This document shows, in pieces, positions 8,779 to 18,183 of a stretch of 64,000 nt of DNA. The position numbers and the translations under genes are program-made. Within the stretch, counting starts at the first letter, position 1; each line of letters begins with the position of its first letter. Source of the stretch: Acidimicrobiia bacterium. Its GTDB lineage: Bacteria > Actinomycetota > Acidimicrobiia > Spongiisociales > ZC4RG35. The DNA is taken from NCBI GenBank assembly GCA_028284765.1, contig JANQRA010000019.1, forward strand, positions 1 through 64,000. Direction: 5' to 3'. Below the pieces are notes generated by a model. That model was given only the letters and a program-made list of their open reading frames with translations. It was not told where the DNA came from and ran no database searches.

Positions 8779-9783
8779 CTACCTGCTCGAAGCGATTCTT
8801 CTCAATTCGGGCAGCACTTCCGTGCCGATCAGGTGCAGTGTGCTGTCGGCATCTGTAGAAGCCACCTGGATGGACACGTAGTCCGCTCCGACTTGTTCGA
8901 TCAGGGGCCTGTACGCCTCAATCAGCGCCTCGGTGTCCGGCACGATCGTGTACTGGCTCAATACCTCGTCCCGGTCCAACTCGTCAGCTCGCTGACGTAG
9001 AACCATGGGATCTACTGCTTCCAATCTGCCGGGAGCCCTGAGCCCTCTGAGAGACTTGAGAGCCTGCCAAGCTTCCGACGAGTCCTTTGCCAGAACCACC
9101 CAGCGAGTTGCCAAGACGATTGGATCGGCTCGACCAGCACTTTGGCCGGCCTCCGAGAAAGGCTCAATGGCCCTCTCGAGGGACACGGCAGGATCTTTGA
9201 CAGAAGTTATGAGCCCGTCGCAGCGTTCTCCGGCAAATCGTGAGGACTTCGGTCCGCCGGCAGCCATCAGGATCGGAACCCGCGACACGGGCGGGCTGTA
9301 GAGCCTGGCCGCTTTGGTGACGTAGTAGTCACCCTTGAAGTCGAGCTTCTCCCCATCGAGAAGCCGGCGAATGATCTCCAAGGCTTCCGCCATCCTCGAG
9401 ATCCGCTCCTGGTATCCAGGAAAGTCGAACCCCATTGGGCCCTCGTTGATGTTCTCACCCGTTCCCAACCCCAGCAGGAATCGCCCATCAGACAGACGAT
9501 CGACCGTCGCCGCTGCCTGGGCGATGAGAGCAGGGTGATAGTGAAAGAGCGGGCAGGTGACCGAGGTCCCTATCTTGACTTGCTGTGTCTTGGCAGCGAC
9601 GGCCCCCAGCCAACTCCACACAAACCCTGCTGCCGACTGATCGTCGACCCAAGGGTGGAAGTGGTCCGACCCCAGCACCAGATCGAATCCGTGCTCTTCG
9701 GCAGCAACTGCCTGGTTGACCAAAGCCTCAGGTTGATATTCCTCGTGACTGCACAACCAGCCGAATTTGACCTGGTTCGTCAA
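8779..9783 (-). CDS. F420-dependent oxidoreductase, Fgd/LLM family
   Basis: A 334-residue LLM enzyme resembling F420-dependent glucose-6-phosphate dehydrogenases and their relatives: KFGWLCSHEEYQPEALVNQAVAAEE, SDHFHPWVDDQ, and the GRFLLGLGTGENINE loop. The SDHFHPW region corresponds to the F420-site strand of that group. It lies downstream of the binding protein and amidohydrolase genes on the same strand and probably belongs to that unit. Sequence identity with the neighbouring LLM at 7710 is low, so this is not a recent tandem copy. Substrate unknown. Confidence 0.85.
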   Translation of the reverse strand: MTNQVKFGWLCSHEEYQPEALVNQAVAAEEHGFDLVLGSDHFHPWVDDQSAAGFVWSWLGAVAAKTQQVKIGTSVTCPLFHYHPALIAQAAATVDRLSDGRFLLGLGTGENINEGPMGFDFPGYQERISRMAEALEIIRRLLDGEKLDFKGDYYVTKAARLYSPPVSRVPILMAAGGPKSSRFAGERCDGLITSVKDPAVSLERAIEPFSEAGQSAGRADPIVLATRWVVLAKDSSEAWQALKSLRGLRAPGRLEAVDPMVLRQRADELDRDEVLSQYTIVPDTEALIEAYRPLIEQVGADYVSIQVASTDADSTLHLIGTEVLPELRRIASSR

Positions 9784-9826
9784 TTGAGTTGACCCCTTGA
9801 ATGAACTCTGTGGCGATCGACTTCAG

Positions 9827-10954
9827 CTACCCGGCGCTCGCCGCGAGGTCGTTGGCTGCTTGACGCACAGCTGCCTTGTCAAAGCTGTTGAAGGCATCAA
9901 CCAGATCGTTGGTGTAGAGATCTTCTCGATCCAGCTCACTGGTCAACTCACCGCGAGCAGACAGCAGATCCAGGTAGCCCTGCCACGAGTCTGGACGGTT
10001 CCAACCCCACATCTCGCCTGACTCGTCGTACTGCTTCGTGCGCTGCATGGTTCCTTCGAGGGCGAGAAGATCGAATCCTTCCGGATCAGTGACCTGGTCG
10101 GGATAGTCCTCGCCAATGGCGATGAGCATCGCCTCTGGGCTTGCGAAGGTGAACTCGGTGGCCTTCGCCATGGCTCGGCCGACGCATTCGATCAGCTGCT
10201 TGTTGTTGTCAATGGTGGCGGTGCTGGTGACCAAGCTGGCCGCGTGCAGCAGTGCGAACTCGCCCAAATCGTATTCCTGGAGCTCGACCTCGAATCCCAG
10301 TTCGATGATGTTGAAGTAGTCGGAGAAATAGGCAGCAATCCGATCCGCATCGAAAGCCGCTGCGGTCGAGGCACCAGCGCCTGTCTCGACAATCTGCACT
10401 TCGGTGTCGGGATCAACACCGTTGGTCGCCAACAGACCTTCGAGGAAGGGGACCTCTCCAGCGGTCGCTTCGGACACGCCGATCGTCTCGCCGGCGAAGT
10501 CGGCGATCTCTTCGAATGGCGCACCACCGGGAGCAACGAGACCGTATATGAGGCCTGTCTGATACACGTATGGGACCACAAGCTCTTCTCCGGCTGCGAC
10601 TGCATCGATGATCGGACCGGGATCAGCCAAGCCCATCTCGACATTGCCGGCGGCAACCTGCTGCACCACGCTGGCACTGCCGTCTGCCGTCTCGATGGCA
10701 ACGTTGAGCCCCTCATCTTCGAAGTAGTCGAGTGCCTCTGCACCGAAGACGGAGAAGAAGGGGACGGCGAATGGGAACGGCAGCAGAATCGTGACGTCAG
10801 AGAGCTCGCCATCAGTGGCACACGAACCGGCGTCCGTCCCTGAACCGTCTGTCTCAACCGTTGTGCCACTGGTCGAACCGCCACAAGCGGCAACTGCCAG
10901 TGACATGACGGCTATCAGTGCGAAAAAGCGAATCCTGCTGACGATCCCAGCCAT
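9827..10954 (-). CDS. NitT/TauT-type ABC substrate-binding lipoprotein
   Basis: A 375-residue SsuA/THI5-like periplasmic binding lipoprotein. From the ATG at 10954, which has AGGAG nine bases upstream, the signal peptide ends in the lipobox AVAAC with the lipidated cysteine at residue 24. After it come DVTILLPFPFAVPFFSVFGAEALDYFEDEGLNV, NVEMGLADPG and FAGETIGVSEATAG, the usual layout of this family. The upstream ATG at 10993 would spoil the signal. It presumably feeds the permease and ATPase at 5963-7586. Ligand unknown. Confidence 0.85.
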   Translation of the reverse strand: MAGIVSRIRFFALIAVMSLAVAACGGSTSGTTVETDGSGTDAGSCATDGELSDVTILLPFPFAVPFFSVFGAEALDYFEDEGLNVAIETADGSASVVQQVAAGNVEMGLADPGPIIDAVAAGEELVVPYVYQTGLIYGLVAPGGAPFEEIADFAGETIGVSEATAGEVPFLEGLLATNGVDPDTEVQIVETGAGASTAAAFDADRIAAYFSDYFNIIELGFEVELQEYDLGEFALLHAASLVTSTATIDNNKQLIECVGRAMAKATEFTFASPEAMLIAIGEDYPDQVTDPEGFDLLALEGTMQRTKQYDESGEMWGWNRPDSWQGYLDLLSARGELTSELDREDLYTNDLVDAFNSFDKAAVRQAANDLAASAG

Positions 10955-11064
10955 TAGAACGTTCTCCTCGTCGTCTAAATCCATCGTGACCATAGCAGGA
11001 AGTTTGAATATGATCTAAGACTTTTTGATTTTAGTGAAAGAGAATGAACTGACGCCCAAAACTT

Positions 11065-12444
11065 CTAGACACGAGTGGCCAATTGGCCGTAGCCCGGTTC
11101 AGCAGTCACGTGCCCATCCTTGGCCACTACCTTCCCGCGCAACAGAGTCATCCACGGGACACCTTTCAACACCTCTCCCTCATAAGGGCTCCAACCACAC
11201 TTGCTGAGGACGTCCTCACGCCTCACCTCGATCTCAGCGTCGAGGTCGACGATCACGAGATCGGCATCTGAACCTGGTTCGATCGTTCCCTTCTTCGGAT
11301 ACAGGCCAAAGATCTGCGCAGGCCTCACCGAAGTTATGCGAATGACATCGTCGAGCGTCAGCTGGCCCCGGGTCACCGCTTGAAGCAGCTTCATCAGATA
11401 GTGCTGGAGCTGGGGTGTGCCTGTCGGGGCGGACCACATGTTCTCCCAACCAGGCTCCTTCTCCTCGATCGTGTGGGGTGCGTGGTCGGTCCCGAGCGTG
11501 TCGATGGTTTGATCGCGGATTCCCGCCCAAAGAGCATCGCGCCACTCAGGCTTCAGGCAACGCCCCAGAGCGTATGGCCCGCGATCTTTGACCTCTTCCC
11601 AGTCGGCAAGGAAGAGCCCGAATGCGTTTACCTCAGACGTGATGTTCTGGCCATCGCTCTTTGCTCGCCGGATCAGCTCGACCGTCCGATCAGTCATCAT
11701 GTGGAGAACGTGGAGGGGCCCTTCGATAGAGCGCTGGAGCTCGATCAATGTTGCGATGGCACTGCTCCACACGGCGCCGTCGTACATCCACTCTGCCTTG
11801 GAATAGGGCTCGGGACCGAGCAATCCCATCTCGAAGTGTGACTTCTCGACGTGTTCGAACAGCCCCTGATCGTTGGGGTGCACCATCAGAGGCAGACCCG
11901 TGCTTGCGACCGCCTCCATTATCTGCGCGAGATTTCCGTGGTCATGTATCCCCAGCCCGGGCATATGGGGATACGACCTCTTGGCGTCGATGACCATGAA
12001 GAGCTTGAACCCCAAAGGGCCAAGAGCGGCGATCTTCTCGACTTCTTCGAGGTTGGTGGGAGAAGGGTTGTGGTTGTAGTCGACAACTGAGCGGTTTGCC
12101 TGATCCTCTATCAGAGTCTTGTAGAGGTCTGCTGTGGTCGTTGGCGGATCCACATTGGGCATCCCGACCGTGACGGTGACACCACCCACGGCCGCCGCCT
12201 GGCTCGCTGTCGTTATGTCCTCTTTGTGAGTGAAGCCTGGATCGCGGTGATGCGAGTGTGTGTCGATGAGACCGGGGATCACGACTTTGCCGCTTGCGTC
12301 GATGACCTCACTTGCACCGCTCGCATCGGTTTCACCATCGACTGAAACGATCTGTTCGCCGCTGATCAGAACCCGGCCCGGCTTGATCCAACCCGAAGGC
12401 GTCCAAACATCTCCACCTACAACGGCAACATCATGGTCTGGCAC
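11065..12444 (-). CDS. Cyclic amidohydrolase (allantoinase/dihydroorotase/hydantoinase family)
   Basis: A metal-dependent hydrolase of about 459 residues that opens cyclic amides. Seen: the HxH metal motif in GLIDTHSHHRDPG, the lysine expected to be carbamylated in LGFKLFMV, histidines in LMVHPND and LHVLHMM, and the aspartate motif TDHAPH. The set matches the allantoinase/dihydroorotase branch better than urease or D-aminoacylase types. I prefer GTG 12444 (GAGGGG upstream) over ATG 12474, since the latter lies inside an inverted repeat that looks like an operator. With the hydroxylase, LLM enzymes and RidA nearby, a ring-opening step in a heterocycle pathway is the likely job. Confidence 0.82.
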   Translation of the reverse strand: MPDHDVAVVGGDVWTPSGWIKPGRVLISGEQIVSVDGETDASGASEVIDASGKVVIPGLIDTHSHHRDPGFTHKEDITTASQAAAVGGVTVTVGMPNVDPPTTTADLYKTLIEDQANRSVVDYNHNPSPTNLEEVEKIAALGPLGFKLFMVIDAKRSYPHMPGLGIHDHGNLAQIMEAVASTGLPLMVHPNDQGLFEHVEKSHFEMGLLGPEPYSKAEWMYDGAVWSSAIATLIELQRSIEGPLHVLHMMTDRTVELIRRAKSDGQNITSEVNAFGLFLADWEEVKDRGPYALGRCLKPEWRDALWAGIRDQTIDTLGTDHAPHTIEEKEPGWENMWSAPTGTPQLQHYLMKLLQAVTRGQLTLDDVIRITSVRPAQIFGLYPKKGTIEPGSDADLVIVDLDAEIEVRREDVLSKCGWSPYEGEVLKGVPWMTLLRGKVVAKDGHVTAEPGYGQLATRV

Positions 12445-12462
12445 GTGCACCCCTCTCGAATG

Positions 12463-12494
12463 AGATTTGATCATTGCTCAAGTAGATCAAATCT
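12463..12494. promoter_or_regulatory. Inverted repeat upstream of the amidohydrolase
   Basis: AGATTTGATC at 12463-12472 and its exact complement GATCAAATCT at 12485-12494 are separated by 12 bases. The repeat ends 18 bases before the GTG start at 12444. It is a candidate operator, perhaps for the XRE-cupin regulator encoded 0.5 kb away; I found no second exact copy in the window, so the assignment is weak. Confidence 0.4.
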
Positions 12495-12587
12495 TACTCG
12501 ATTCGGATGAGGGCTGCGGCGGGCTCCTAGAAACTCGAAGACAGGTCGACTTGACCGGTGCTCAGCGAACGGGCCCCGACGCGACAG

Positions 12588-12983
12588 CTACTCGGGCACG
12601 ACGGCGACGGCTTCCATCTCCACCATCTGCCGCTCATCCCAGAGACGAGCGACCTCCACCATCGTCGACGCCGGCCACACGGCCCCCCAGGCCTCCCGCC
12701 ACACCTCATCGATCTCCGGATAGGCCTCGATATCGGTGACGTATGTCCGGATGGAGACAACATGATCGAGAGTGGCACCGGCCGCCTCGAGGATGACCTC
12801 CATGTTCTCGAGCACTTGGCTGGCCTGCGCTCGCATGTCACCAGGGCCGACCATCTCCCCAGTAGACGTCCTGGCGGTCAACCCGGACAGGTGAAGAGTT
12901 CTGCCAACCGACGGAGCCTCGATGATCTGGGAGAAGCCGTCGATGGGCACGTGGTAGGACGGCGAGTTGATGGCGCTACGCAA
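12588..12983 (-). CDS. RidA family protein lacking the usual catalytic arginine
   Basis: A 131-residue YjgF/YER057c/UK114 protein. Family signs: LHLSGLTAR, QVLENMEVILEAAGATLDHVVSIRTYVTD and a final VEMEAVAVVPE. Archetypal RidA deaminates reactive enamine/imine intermediates with an arginine in PARS; here the aligned stretch reads WPAST, so the arginine is replaced by serine. It may belong to a Rid subgroup with another role, such as binding or hydrolysing a ring-opened intermediate. It follows the XRE-cupin gene by 29 bases and is probably co-transcribed. Confidence 0.85.
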   Translation of the reverse strand: MRSAINSPSYHVPIDGFSQIIEAPSVGRTLHLSGLTARTSTGEMVGPGDMRAQASQVLENMEVILEAAGATLDHVVSIRTYVTDIEAYPEIDEVWREAWGAVWPASTMVEVARLWDERQMVEMEAVAVVPE

Positions 12984-13012
12984 GACAGTTCCCTTTCGTC
13001 AGGATTCCCCGC

Positions 13013-13603
13013 TCAGAAAGCTCTCAGGTTCACCCAGAGAGCCCTGACCCGCTTCTTGCCCTCGTTGTAGAGAGAGTGAAGCTGTGAGGAGTCGTAGGCA
13101 ATTGCGTCACCTTCACCGAGCACGTACTTCGTGCCGGCCAGCTCGACGGTCAACTCACCGGCGAGCACGATCCCGTATTCGTAGCCATGGTGCCTTGCCG
13201 ACTCTGGCTCACGTGCGCTGCCGGGCTCGTAGTTGTTGAGCGAGATTTCGACGTTGTTCTCGTTGTCAGTCTTGACGATCGTGCGCTCGACTCCGACGTC
13301 AGGTTGTATGACGACCTGGTCAACCGCCCGGCTCACCGGGCTGGAGCCGGAGCCATTCTCTTCATCAAACAACTCTCGAATGTGTATGCCCAGGGCTGAC
13401 GACATCGCAACCAACGAGCCGATCGACGGGCTCGCCCTTCCTCGTTCGACGAGGCTGATCATCGACGAGCTGAGACCCGTCTCCCGGGCCAAGTCTTGAA
13501 GAGTGAGACCACGGCTTTGACGAGCCATGCGAAGGCGGGAGCCAATCGCGAGCAAGTGATTGGCTGCGTGGCGGTCTTTGCTAGTCGTGTCAGTCATTTT
13601 CAA
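13013..13603 (-). CDS. XRE-cupin transcriptional regulator
   Basis: A 196-residue regulator. Residues about 18-75 are a Cro/C1-type helix-turn-helix (IGSRLRMARQSRGLTLQDLARETGLSSSMIS is the HTH region), and residues about 115-190 a single-domain cupin (HHGYEYGIVLAGELTVEL, GEGDAIAYDSSQLHSL). XRE-cupin proteins of the PuuR/SutR kind sense small amine or sulfur compounds through the cupin and usually repress nearby catabolic genes. It sits between the hydroxylase operon and the amidohydrolase/RidA genes, so these are its probable targets. Confidence 0.88.
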   Translation of the reverse strand: MKMTDTTSKDRHAANHLLAIGSRLRMARQSRGLTLQDLARETGLSSSMISLVERGRASPSIGSLVAMSSALGIHIRELFDEENGSGSSPVSRAVDQVVIQPDVGVERTIVKTDNENNVEISLNNYEPGSAREPESARHHGYEYGIVLAGELTVELAGTKYVLGEGDAIAYDSSQLHSLYNEGKKRVRALWVNLRAF

Positions 13604-13680
13604 TCATGGTCAATGGCCGTGTGATCATAAGTGCCCGCCTTCCTTCTTTGTGACCCATGTGTGGTGGCAGTCTCAAGGGG

Positions 13681-15981
13681 TCAGCTCCAAGCCGTCTCTT
13701 TGGCTTTGCCAGTCAAAAGTCCACGGATCCGCTCCGGAGTGAGTGGCATCTCCGTTGCCTGAACCCCGAGGGCGTCACAGATGGCGTTGATGATCGCAGC
13801 AGGTGCGGATGAAGTCGTGCCCTCACCAACGCCCTTGGCTCCCAGAGGGTTCAGAGGAGTGGGATGAGACCGATGGGCGACCTTCATTTGAGGGACATCC
13901 ATGGCGGTTGGCAGCAGATAGTCCATGAAGGAACCCGTGAGAAACTGGCCCTGATCGTCATATCGGGCTTCTTCGAGGAGAGCATTTCCCAAGCCATGGA
14001 CAACGCCACCCTCCAGCTGCCCCTTGACCACCGCCGGGTTCAACACCGTTCCACAGTCGTCCACAGCCGTGTATTCGAGAACGTCCACGAGGCCGGTCTC
14101 CTGATCCACTTCAACGAGCGCCACGGCGGTACCCGATCCGAACGTGACCGTCGGCGGAGTCCACTCAATCGTTGCCTCTAGTGGCAGCCCCTCGTCCTCT
14201 GAAGCCACCAGCGCAAGCTCCGCGAAAGTGACAGTTCGTTTTCCATCGGTGACCAGGCCATCGCGAAGCTCGAGCTGACTCGACTCCGAGCCCAAAGCAG
14301 TTGCCGCGAGCCCAAGGGCCCTGTCGCGCAACTGACGCGATGCTTCGAGAACAGCCGAGCCGGCCGTCACGGCGCTTCGACTCCCGAAGGTGCCGCCACC
14401 AGTCTCGGTGAGAGCTGTGTCGCCGCCCCAGACGGTTATGCGGTTGGCCTCCAGGTCAAGGACCTCAGAGCAGACCTGCGCCAGCGAAGTCTCCAGCCCC
14501 TGACCGTGTGGCTGCGCACCAGTGTGAACGTAGACCTCCCCCTTGAAGTCAACTCCCACCACCGCCGTTTCGTGTGGCCCGAATCCGGTGCCTTCTACAT
14601 GGGTTGCGACTCCCACACCAAGAAGACGACCCTGTTCGTTGGCCTCCGCCTTCTGGCGTTTCAACTCTGGGTAGTCGGATATGTCAAGAGCAAGCTCGAA
14701 TTGGGCAGGGAAGTCACCCGAGTCGTAGACCATCGGCACCCCATCCCGATACAGCATGCCCATCGGAAACGGCATCTCCTCGGCCCGAATGAGGTTCTGT
14801 CTTCGAAGGGCGACCGCGTCGATGCCGGTCTCCTCCGCGGCCATGTCGATCAGACGCTCCAGGACGAAGATCACCTCCGGGCGCCCGGCACCTCGAACCG
14901 GCGTGTTGCGCGTCTTGTTCGTCGCTACGCACAAGGCCTCACAACTGAAGTTGTCGATTCGGTAGACAGAGCGAGCATGAGATGCCGAGTTGTACGGCAG
15001 CGTGATGCCGAAGGGATTGAAAGCCCCGCAGTCTTGAAGGATCCGCATCGAAAGCGCCTCGAACTTTCCGTTCGAGCCAAAGGACAACGTGGCATCGATG
15101 ACCTGGTCTCTGCTGTGACGAGAGCCGGAGAGTTGCTCGGTCCTGTCTTCCAGCCAGCGGATCGGAACACCCAATTTCATCGCGGCCCAAGGAACCAAGA
15201 TCTCCTCCGGGTAGATGCCACCCCCGAAACTGCCGCCGACGTCAGGCGCGGCCACGCGAACGCTTTCTTCAGACAGGCCAAGGGCCTCACAGAGGAAGGA
15301 CTTCAGAACGTGAGGGATCTGTGTCGTCGACCAAACCGTGAGCTTGCCGTCGGACCACTCGGCGATGACTCCTCTGTTCTCGATGGGTGACCCGAGGGAG
15401 CGATGAACACGAAAACGTCCGGTGACACTGTGGCCTGTTTCTACCGCCTCGGGGTGGCCAACCTTCACCGCGAAACGACCATGGAGGTTCCCTGGGATGT
15501 CGGGATGGATCTGTGGCGAGTCCACCTCGAGAGCCGCCTCGATGTCGGCGACAACCTCGAGAGGATCGATGTCCGCAAACACGAGATCCCGGCCATCCTC
15601 CGCCGCCGCTCGGTCGGTTGCCACAACCATTGCCAGAGCCTCCCCGGAGCGAACAACTCGTTCGCGGGCGAACAACGGCTCCGAGTACGGCGCGAGGAAC
15701 ACCGACGCCTCTTCGACGAATGCAGGGTCGAGTGTGTAGAAGGTGCGCTCGATGGCATTGCTGTCATCGTCGAGGTCGTCTGCTGTCAGCACCGCGACAA
15801 CGCCATCGGCGGCCAGAGCATCGGAACTGTCGATGCTGTGAATCGAACCGTGGGCAAGCGAGCTGCGCACAAAAACAGCGTCGTGAACACCAGCGACGTC
15901 GAGGTCGGCGATGAACCGTCCACCTCCGGTCAGGAATCGTCGGTTCTCTTTGCGATCCAGTGGTTTTCCGATACCAGTCAC
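13681..15981 (-). CDS. Molybdopterin-binding large subunit of an XDH/CoxL-family hydroxylase
   Basis: The catalytic subunit, 766 residues, of a molybdenum hydroxylase. It has the N-terminal GIGKPLDRKENRRFLTGGGRFIADL typical of CoxL/aldehyde oxidase large subunits, the molybdopterin loop DVGGSFGGG, GAGRPEV, QPHGQG, and near the C-terminus GAKGVGEGTT, whose glutamate is the catalytic base of the family. I do not see the AYRCSFR active-site loop of true CO dehydrogenase, so an organic heterocycle or aldehyde substrate is more likely. Its ATG overlaps the iron-sulfur subunit stop by four bases. Subunit order FAD, 2Fe-2S, Mo is usual. Confidence 0.88.
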   Translation of the reverse strand: MTGIGKPLDRKENRRFLTGGGRFIADLDVAGVHDAVFVRSSLAHGSIHSIDSSDALAADGVVAVLTADDLDDDSNAIERTFYTLDPAFVEEASVFLAPYSEPLFARERVVRSGEALAMVVATDRAAAEDGRDLVFADIDPLEVVADIEAALEVDSPQIHPDIPGNLHGRFAVKVGHPEAVETGHSVTGRFRVHRSLGSPIENRGVIAEWSDGKLTVWSTTQIPHVLKSFLCEALGLSEESVRVAAPDVGGSFGGGIYPEEILVPWAAMKLGVPIRWLEDRTEQLSGSRHSRDQVIDATLSFGSNGKFEALSMRILQDCGAFNPFGITLPYNSASHARSVYRIDNFSCEALCVATNKTRNTPVRGAGRPEVIFVLERLIDMAAEETGIDAVALRRQNLIRAEEMPFPMGMLYRDGVPMVYDSGDFPAQFELALDISDYPELKRQKAEANEQGRLLGVGVATHVEGTGFGPHETAVVGVDFKGEVYVHTGAQPHGQGLETSLAQVCSEVLDLEANRITVWGGDTALTETGGGTFGSRSAVTAGSAVLEASRQLRDRALGLAATALGSESSQLELRDGLVTDGKRTVTFAELALVASEDEGLPLEATIEWTPPTVTFGSGTAVALVEVDQETGLVDVLEYTAVDDCGTVLNPAVVKGQLEGGVVHGLGNALLEEARYDDQGQFLTGSFMDYLLPTAMDVPQMKVAHRSHPTPLNPLGAKGVGEGTTSSAPAAIINAICDALGVQATEMPLTPERIRGLLTGKAKETAWS

Positions 15982-16469
15982 TGGTCGTCCAGCTCCTCGG
16001 CAGCAGAGGCAACCGCTTCAACAATGCTCTGATAGCCGGTGCAACGACACAGATTCCCGGCGAGCCGTTCCTTGATGCGCTCTCGGTCGGGGGTCCCTCC
16101 CTCTCTGAGGTACTCGGTGGCGGTCATCAAGAAACCTGGCGTGCAATAGCCACACTGAAGGGCACCGTGTTGATTGAAGCTGGCTTGAAGAGAGTTCAGT
16201 CCTCCCTCCTCCGCTAGATGCTCGGCGGTGGTGATGTCTGTCCCGTCCGCCTGCACCGCGAGCATCAGACAGGAGCGGACCGACCGTCCATCGACCAGGA
16301 TCGTGCACGCTCCACACACACCGTGTTCGCAGCCAAGGTGGATGGAGAAGAGTCCGAGCTCAGCCCGCAGCCAGTCGGCGAGCGATTGGCGAACCGGAAC
16401 GGTTGACGAGACAAGTTCACCGTTGACATTGAGCTCGATCCCAAGAGCGTCGTGGGGCCCATCAGTCAA
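15978..16469 (-). CDS. 2Fe-2S subunit of the XDH-family hydroxylase
   Basis: The electron-transfer subunit. It carries an N-terminal plant-ferredoxin cluster motif CEHGVCGACT (with a further cysteine in RSCLML) and the C-terminal helical cluster motifs CGYCTPG and CRCTGY. I place the start at TTG 16469, preceded by AGGTGG five bases away and overlapping the FAD subunit stop; this gives 163 residues, normal for the family. An ATG at 16544 would overlap the FAD gene by 83 bases. It passes electrons from the molybdenum site to FAD. Confidence 0.88.
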   Translation of the reverse strand: MTDGPHDALGIELNVNGELVSSTVPVRQSLADWLRAELGLFSIHLGCEHGVCGACTILVDGRSVRSCLMLAVQADGTDITTAEHLAEEGGLNSLQASFNQHGALQCGYCTPGFLMTATEYLREGGTPDRERIKERLAGNLCRCTGYQSIVEAVASAAEELDDQ

Positions 16470-17322
16470 GTCGACCACCTGCTTTCCTGATGGCACGGCT
16501 GGTGAGAGCCCCTGCGACCTCTCGCTTGTAGCTAGCCGACGCATGCTGATCGTCCAAGGGCTCTGCGGCTTCGATGACGGCCTCGGCTGCCGATGAGATC
16601 TCTGTATCGCTCAGTGACCCACCGGTGAGAGACTCCCCTGCGGCCCGGCACAGCTTGGGTGTCAGTCCGAGGCCCAGGAGCGCCACCTTCGCGCTTGAGA
16701 TCACATCGCCACGTCGTTCGAGGGCAACACCGACACCGGCCATGGCAAAGTCGCCGTGTCTCCGCGCAACCTCGACCAACGCCGATCCGGCGGCAGGCTC
16801 AGGGAGGTTGAAGCTGACCGACTCGATCAACTCGTCGTGATGAAGCGAGGTTGTCATCCAGTCGACGAAGAAGTCTTCGATGCCGACATCTCTACTCCCT
16901 TCCGGCCCGACAGCCCGAACACTTGCGTCAAGAAGCAGGGCTATCGCAGCCCACTCGGCGGCCGGGTCGGCATGGGCGAGTGAGCCGCCGACTGTGCCTC
17001 TGTTGCGGATGCCGACGTGACCTATGAGCGGGAGGGCATCGGCAAAGACACCGATGTCTCGCTTCAGTGTTTGCCTGTCCTCGATGTCCCGATGGGTGGT
17101 CATGGCTCCGACCTTCAAGGTCTGGCCCTCCCACGCCACGCTTGCGAGGCCATCGACGCGTGACAGGTCGACAAGGGCACTAGGCCGCGCCAGCCGGAAG
17201 TTCATGAGAGGGATCAGGCTTTGACCTCCCGCAAGCGCCTTGGCACCGGGAACATCAGACAGAACCTCGACAGCCTCACTCAGAGACGACGGGCGGTAGT
17301 AGTCGAAAGCGGGCGGTTTCAT
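16462..17322 (-). CDS. FAD-binding subunit (CoxM-like) of the XDH-family hydroxylase
   Basis: A 286-residue FAD subunit and the first gene of the hydroxylase operon. The FAD pyrophosphate motifs AKALAGGQSLIPLMNFRLA and TVGGSLAHADPAAEWAA are clear, followed by the CO dehydrogenase flavoprotein C-terminal domain. The gap of 148 bases upstream should contain the operon promoter; it includes TTGAA-GTTCA-TTCAA at about 17365-17379, a possible regulator site. It shares eight bases with the downstream iron-sulfur gene. Confidence 0.88.
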   Translation of the reverse strand: MKPPAFDYYRPSSLSEAVEVLSDVPGAKALAGGQSLIPLMNFRLARPSALVDLSRVDGLASVAWEGQTLKVGAMTTHRDIEDRQTLKRDIGVFADALPLIGHVGIRNRGTVGGSLAHADPAAEWAAIALLLDASVRAVGPEGSRDVGIEDFFVDWMTTSLHHDELIESVSFNLPEPAAGSALVEVARRHGDFAMAGVGVALERRGDVISSAKVALLGLGLTPKLCRAAGESLTGGSLSDTEISSAAEAVIEAAEPLDDQHASASYKREVAGALTSRAIRKAGGRLD

Positions 17323-17470
17323 TCTTTGCTGGCCTGGCGGAGTCTCGGAGGCAATTTGAGTCTAGTTGAAGTTCATTCAATCTAACTACACAGTCGGGTC
17401 GCACGGCCCCAGGTGGGGTGTCGCGACGAAGCAGATAACTGCTTCGCTCAACCTGACCAGGCGGATGCCA

Positions 17471-17986
17471 TCAGCCGGTGTTCACGATTGTGGAGACCCC
17501 GGCCGGAAGGGGTTCGGCCAGTAGATCCTTGACGGCGGCGGGTCGGACATCGACAAAGGCCAGACCAGTTCTCTCGAACCAACGGAACTCGAGGGCGAAC
17601 TCGCGTGACGTGCCTGCCAACTCATGGCCCATGAAGGAGTCCACAGCGGTCAACTCATGTGGCAACTCCATTTCGAGGTAGAGACCGATCTCATGGTGGT
17701 TACTACTAGTCGATGGGTCCGGCAGTTGGTCGAGTGGATAGTGGTTGAAGAAGTTCTCCACGACCCAGAGGAGCCGCCCGACAGCGACTTCGACGCCAAC
17801 CTCCTCCACCATCTCTCGTCGCAGGGCGTCCGCTGCCGTCTCGCCGACGTTCAGTCTGCCCCCAGGCAATGCCCAGAACTCGTCGTGCTCGCTCCGGTGG
17901 AGCAACACACGATTGTCGTGCACGGCGACACCTGCCACTCGACACAGAAACACCGTGTCGCCGTCTCTCATCTGCGCATTACCCAT
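17471..17986 (-). CDS. Nudix hydrolase
   Basis: A 171-residue Nudix enzyme with a full Nudix box, GGRLNVGETAADALRREMVEEVG minus its first residues falling near 42-64 (GX5EX7REUXEEXGU pattern intact). These enzymes cleave nucleoside diphosphate-linked compounds. It is transcribed toward the hydroxylase operon but separated from it by 148 bases that include an 8-bp hairpin (17427-17446), so it is probably a separate unit. Substrate unknown. Confidence 0.85.
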   Translation of the reverse strand: MGNAQMRDGDTVFLCRVAGVAVHDNRVLLHRSEHDEFWALPGGRLNVGETAADALRREMVEEVGVEVAVGRLLWVVENFFNHYPLDQLPDPSTSSNHHEIGLYLEMELPHELTAVDSFMGHELAGTSREFALEFRWFERTGLAFVDVRPAAVKDLLAEPLPAGVSTIVNTG

Positions 17987-18183
17987 CTGATCCCAGTCTC
18001 CGCTGAATCGTGAGCGTAAGAAGGTCTATACCTCAACGATGGCCATGGCCTGACCCGAGGGTGAGCGCCGGGCACCAGAACGTTGGCCATTGGCAGCGCA
18101 TGGGCGGAGAAAAGCCAAAACAGTCGTGGGCTACATTCCGGCGCCGCTCATCACACACCACTCACAACGAAGGGAGAACCACA

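Noticed and set aside
17427-17446. Terminator after the Nudix gene (CGAAGCAG-ATAA-CTGCTTCG)
   Set aside because: The stem is only 8 bp and no T-run follows on the minus strand, so termination is not supported; mentioned in the Nudix entry only.
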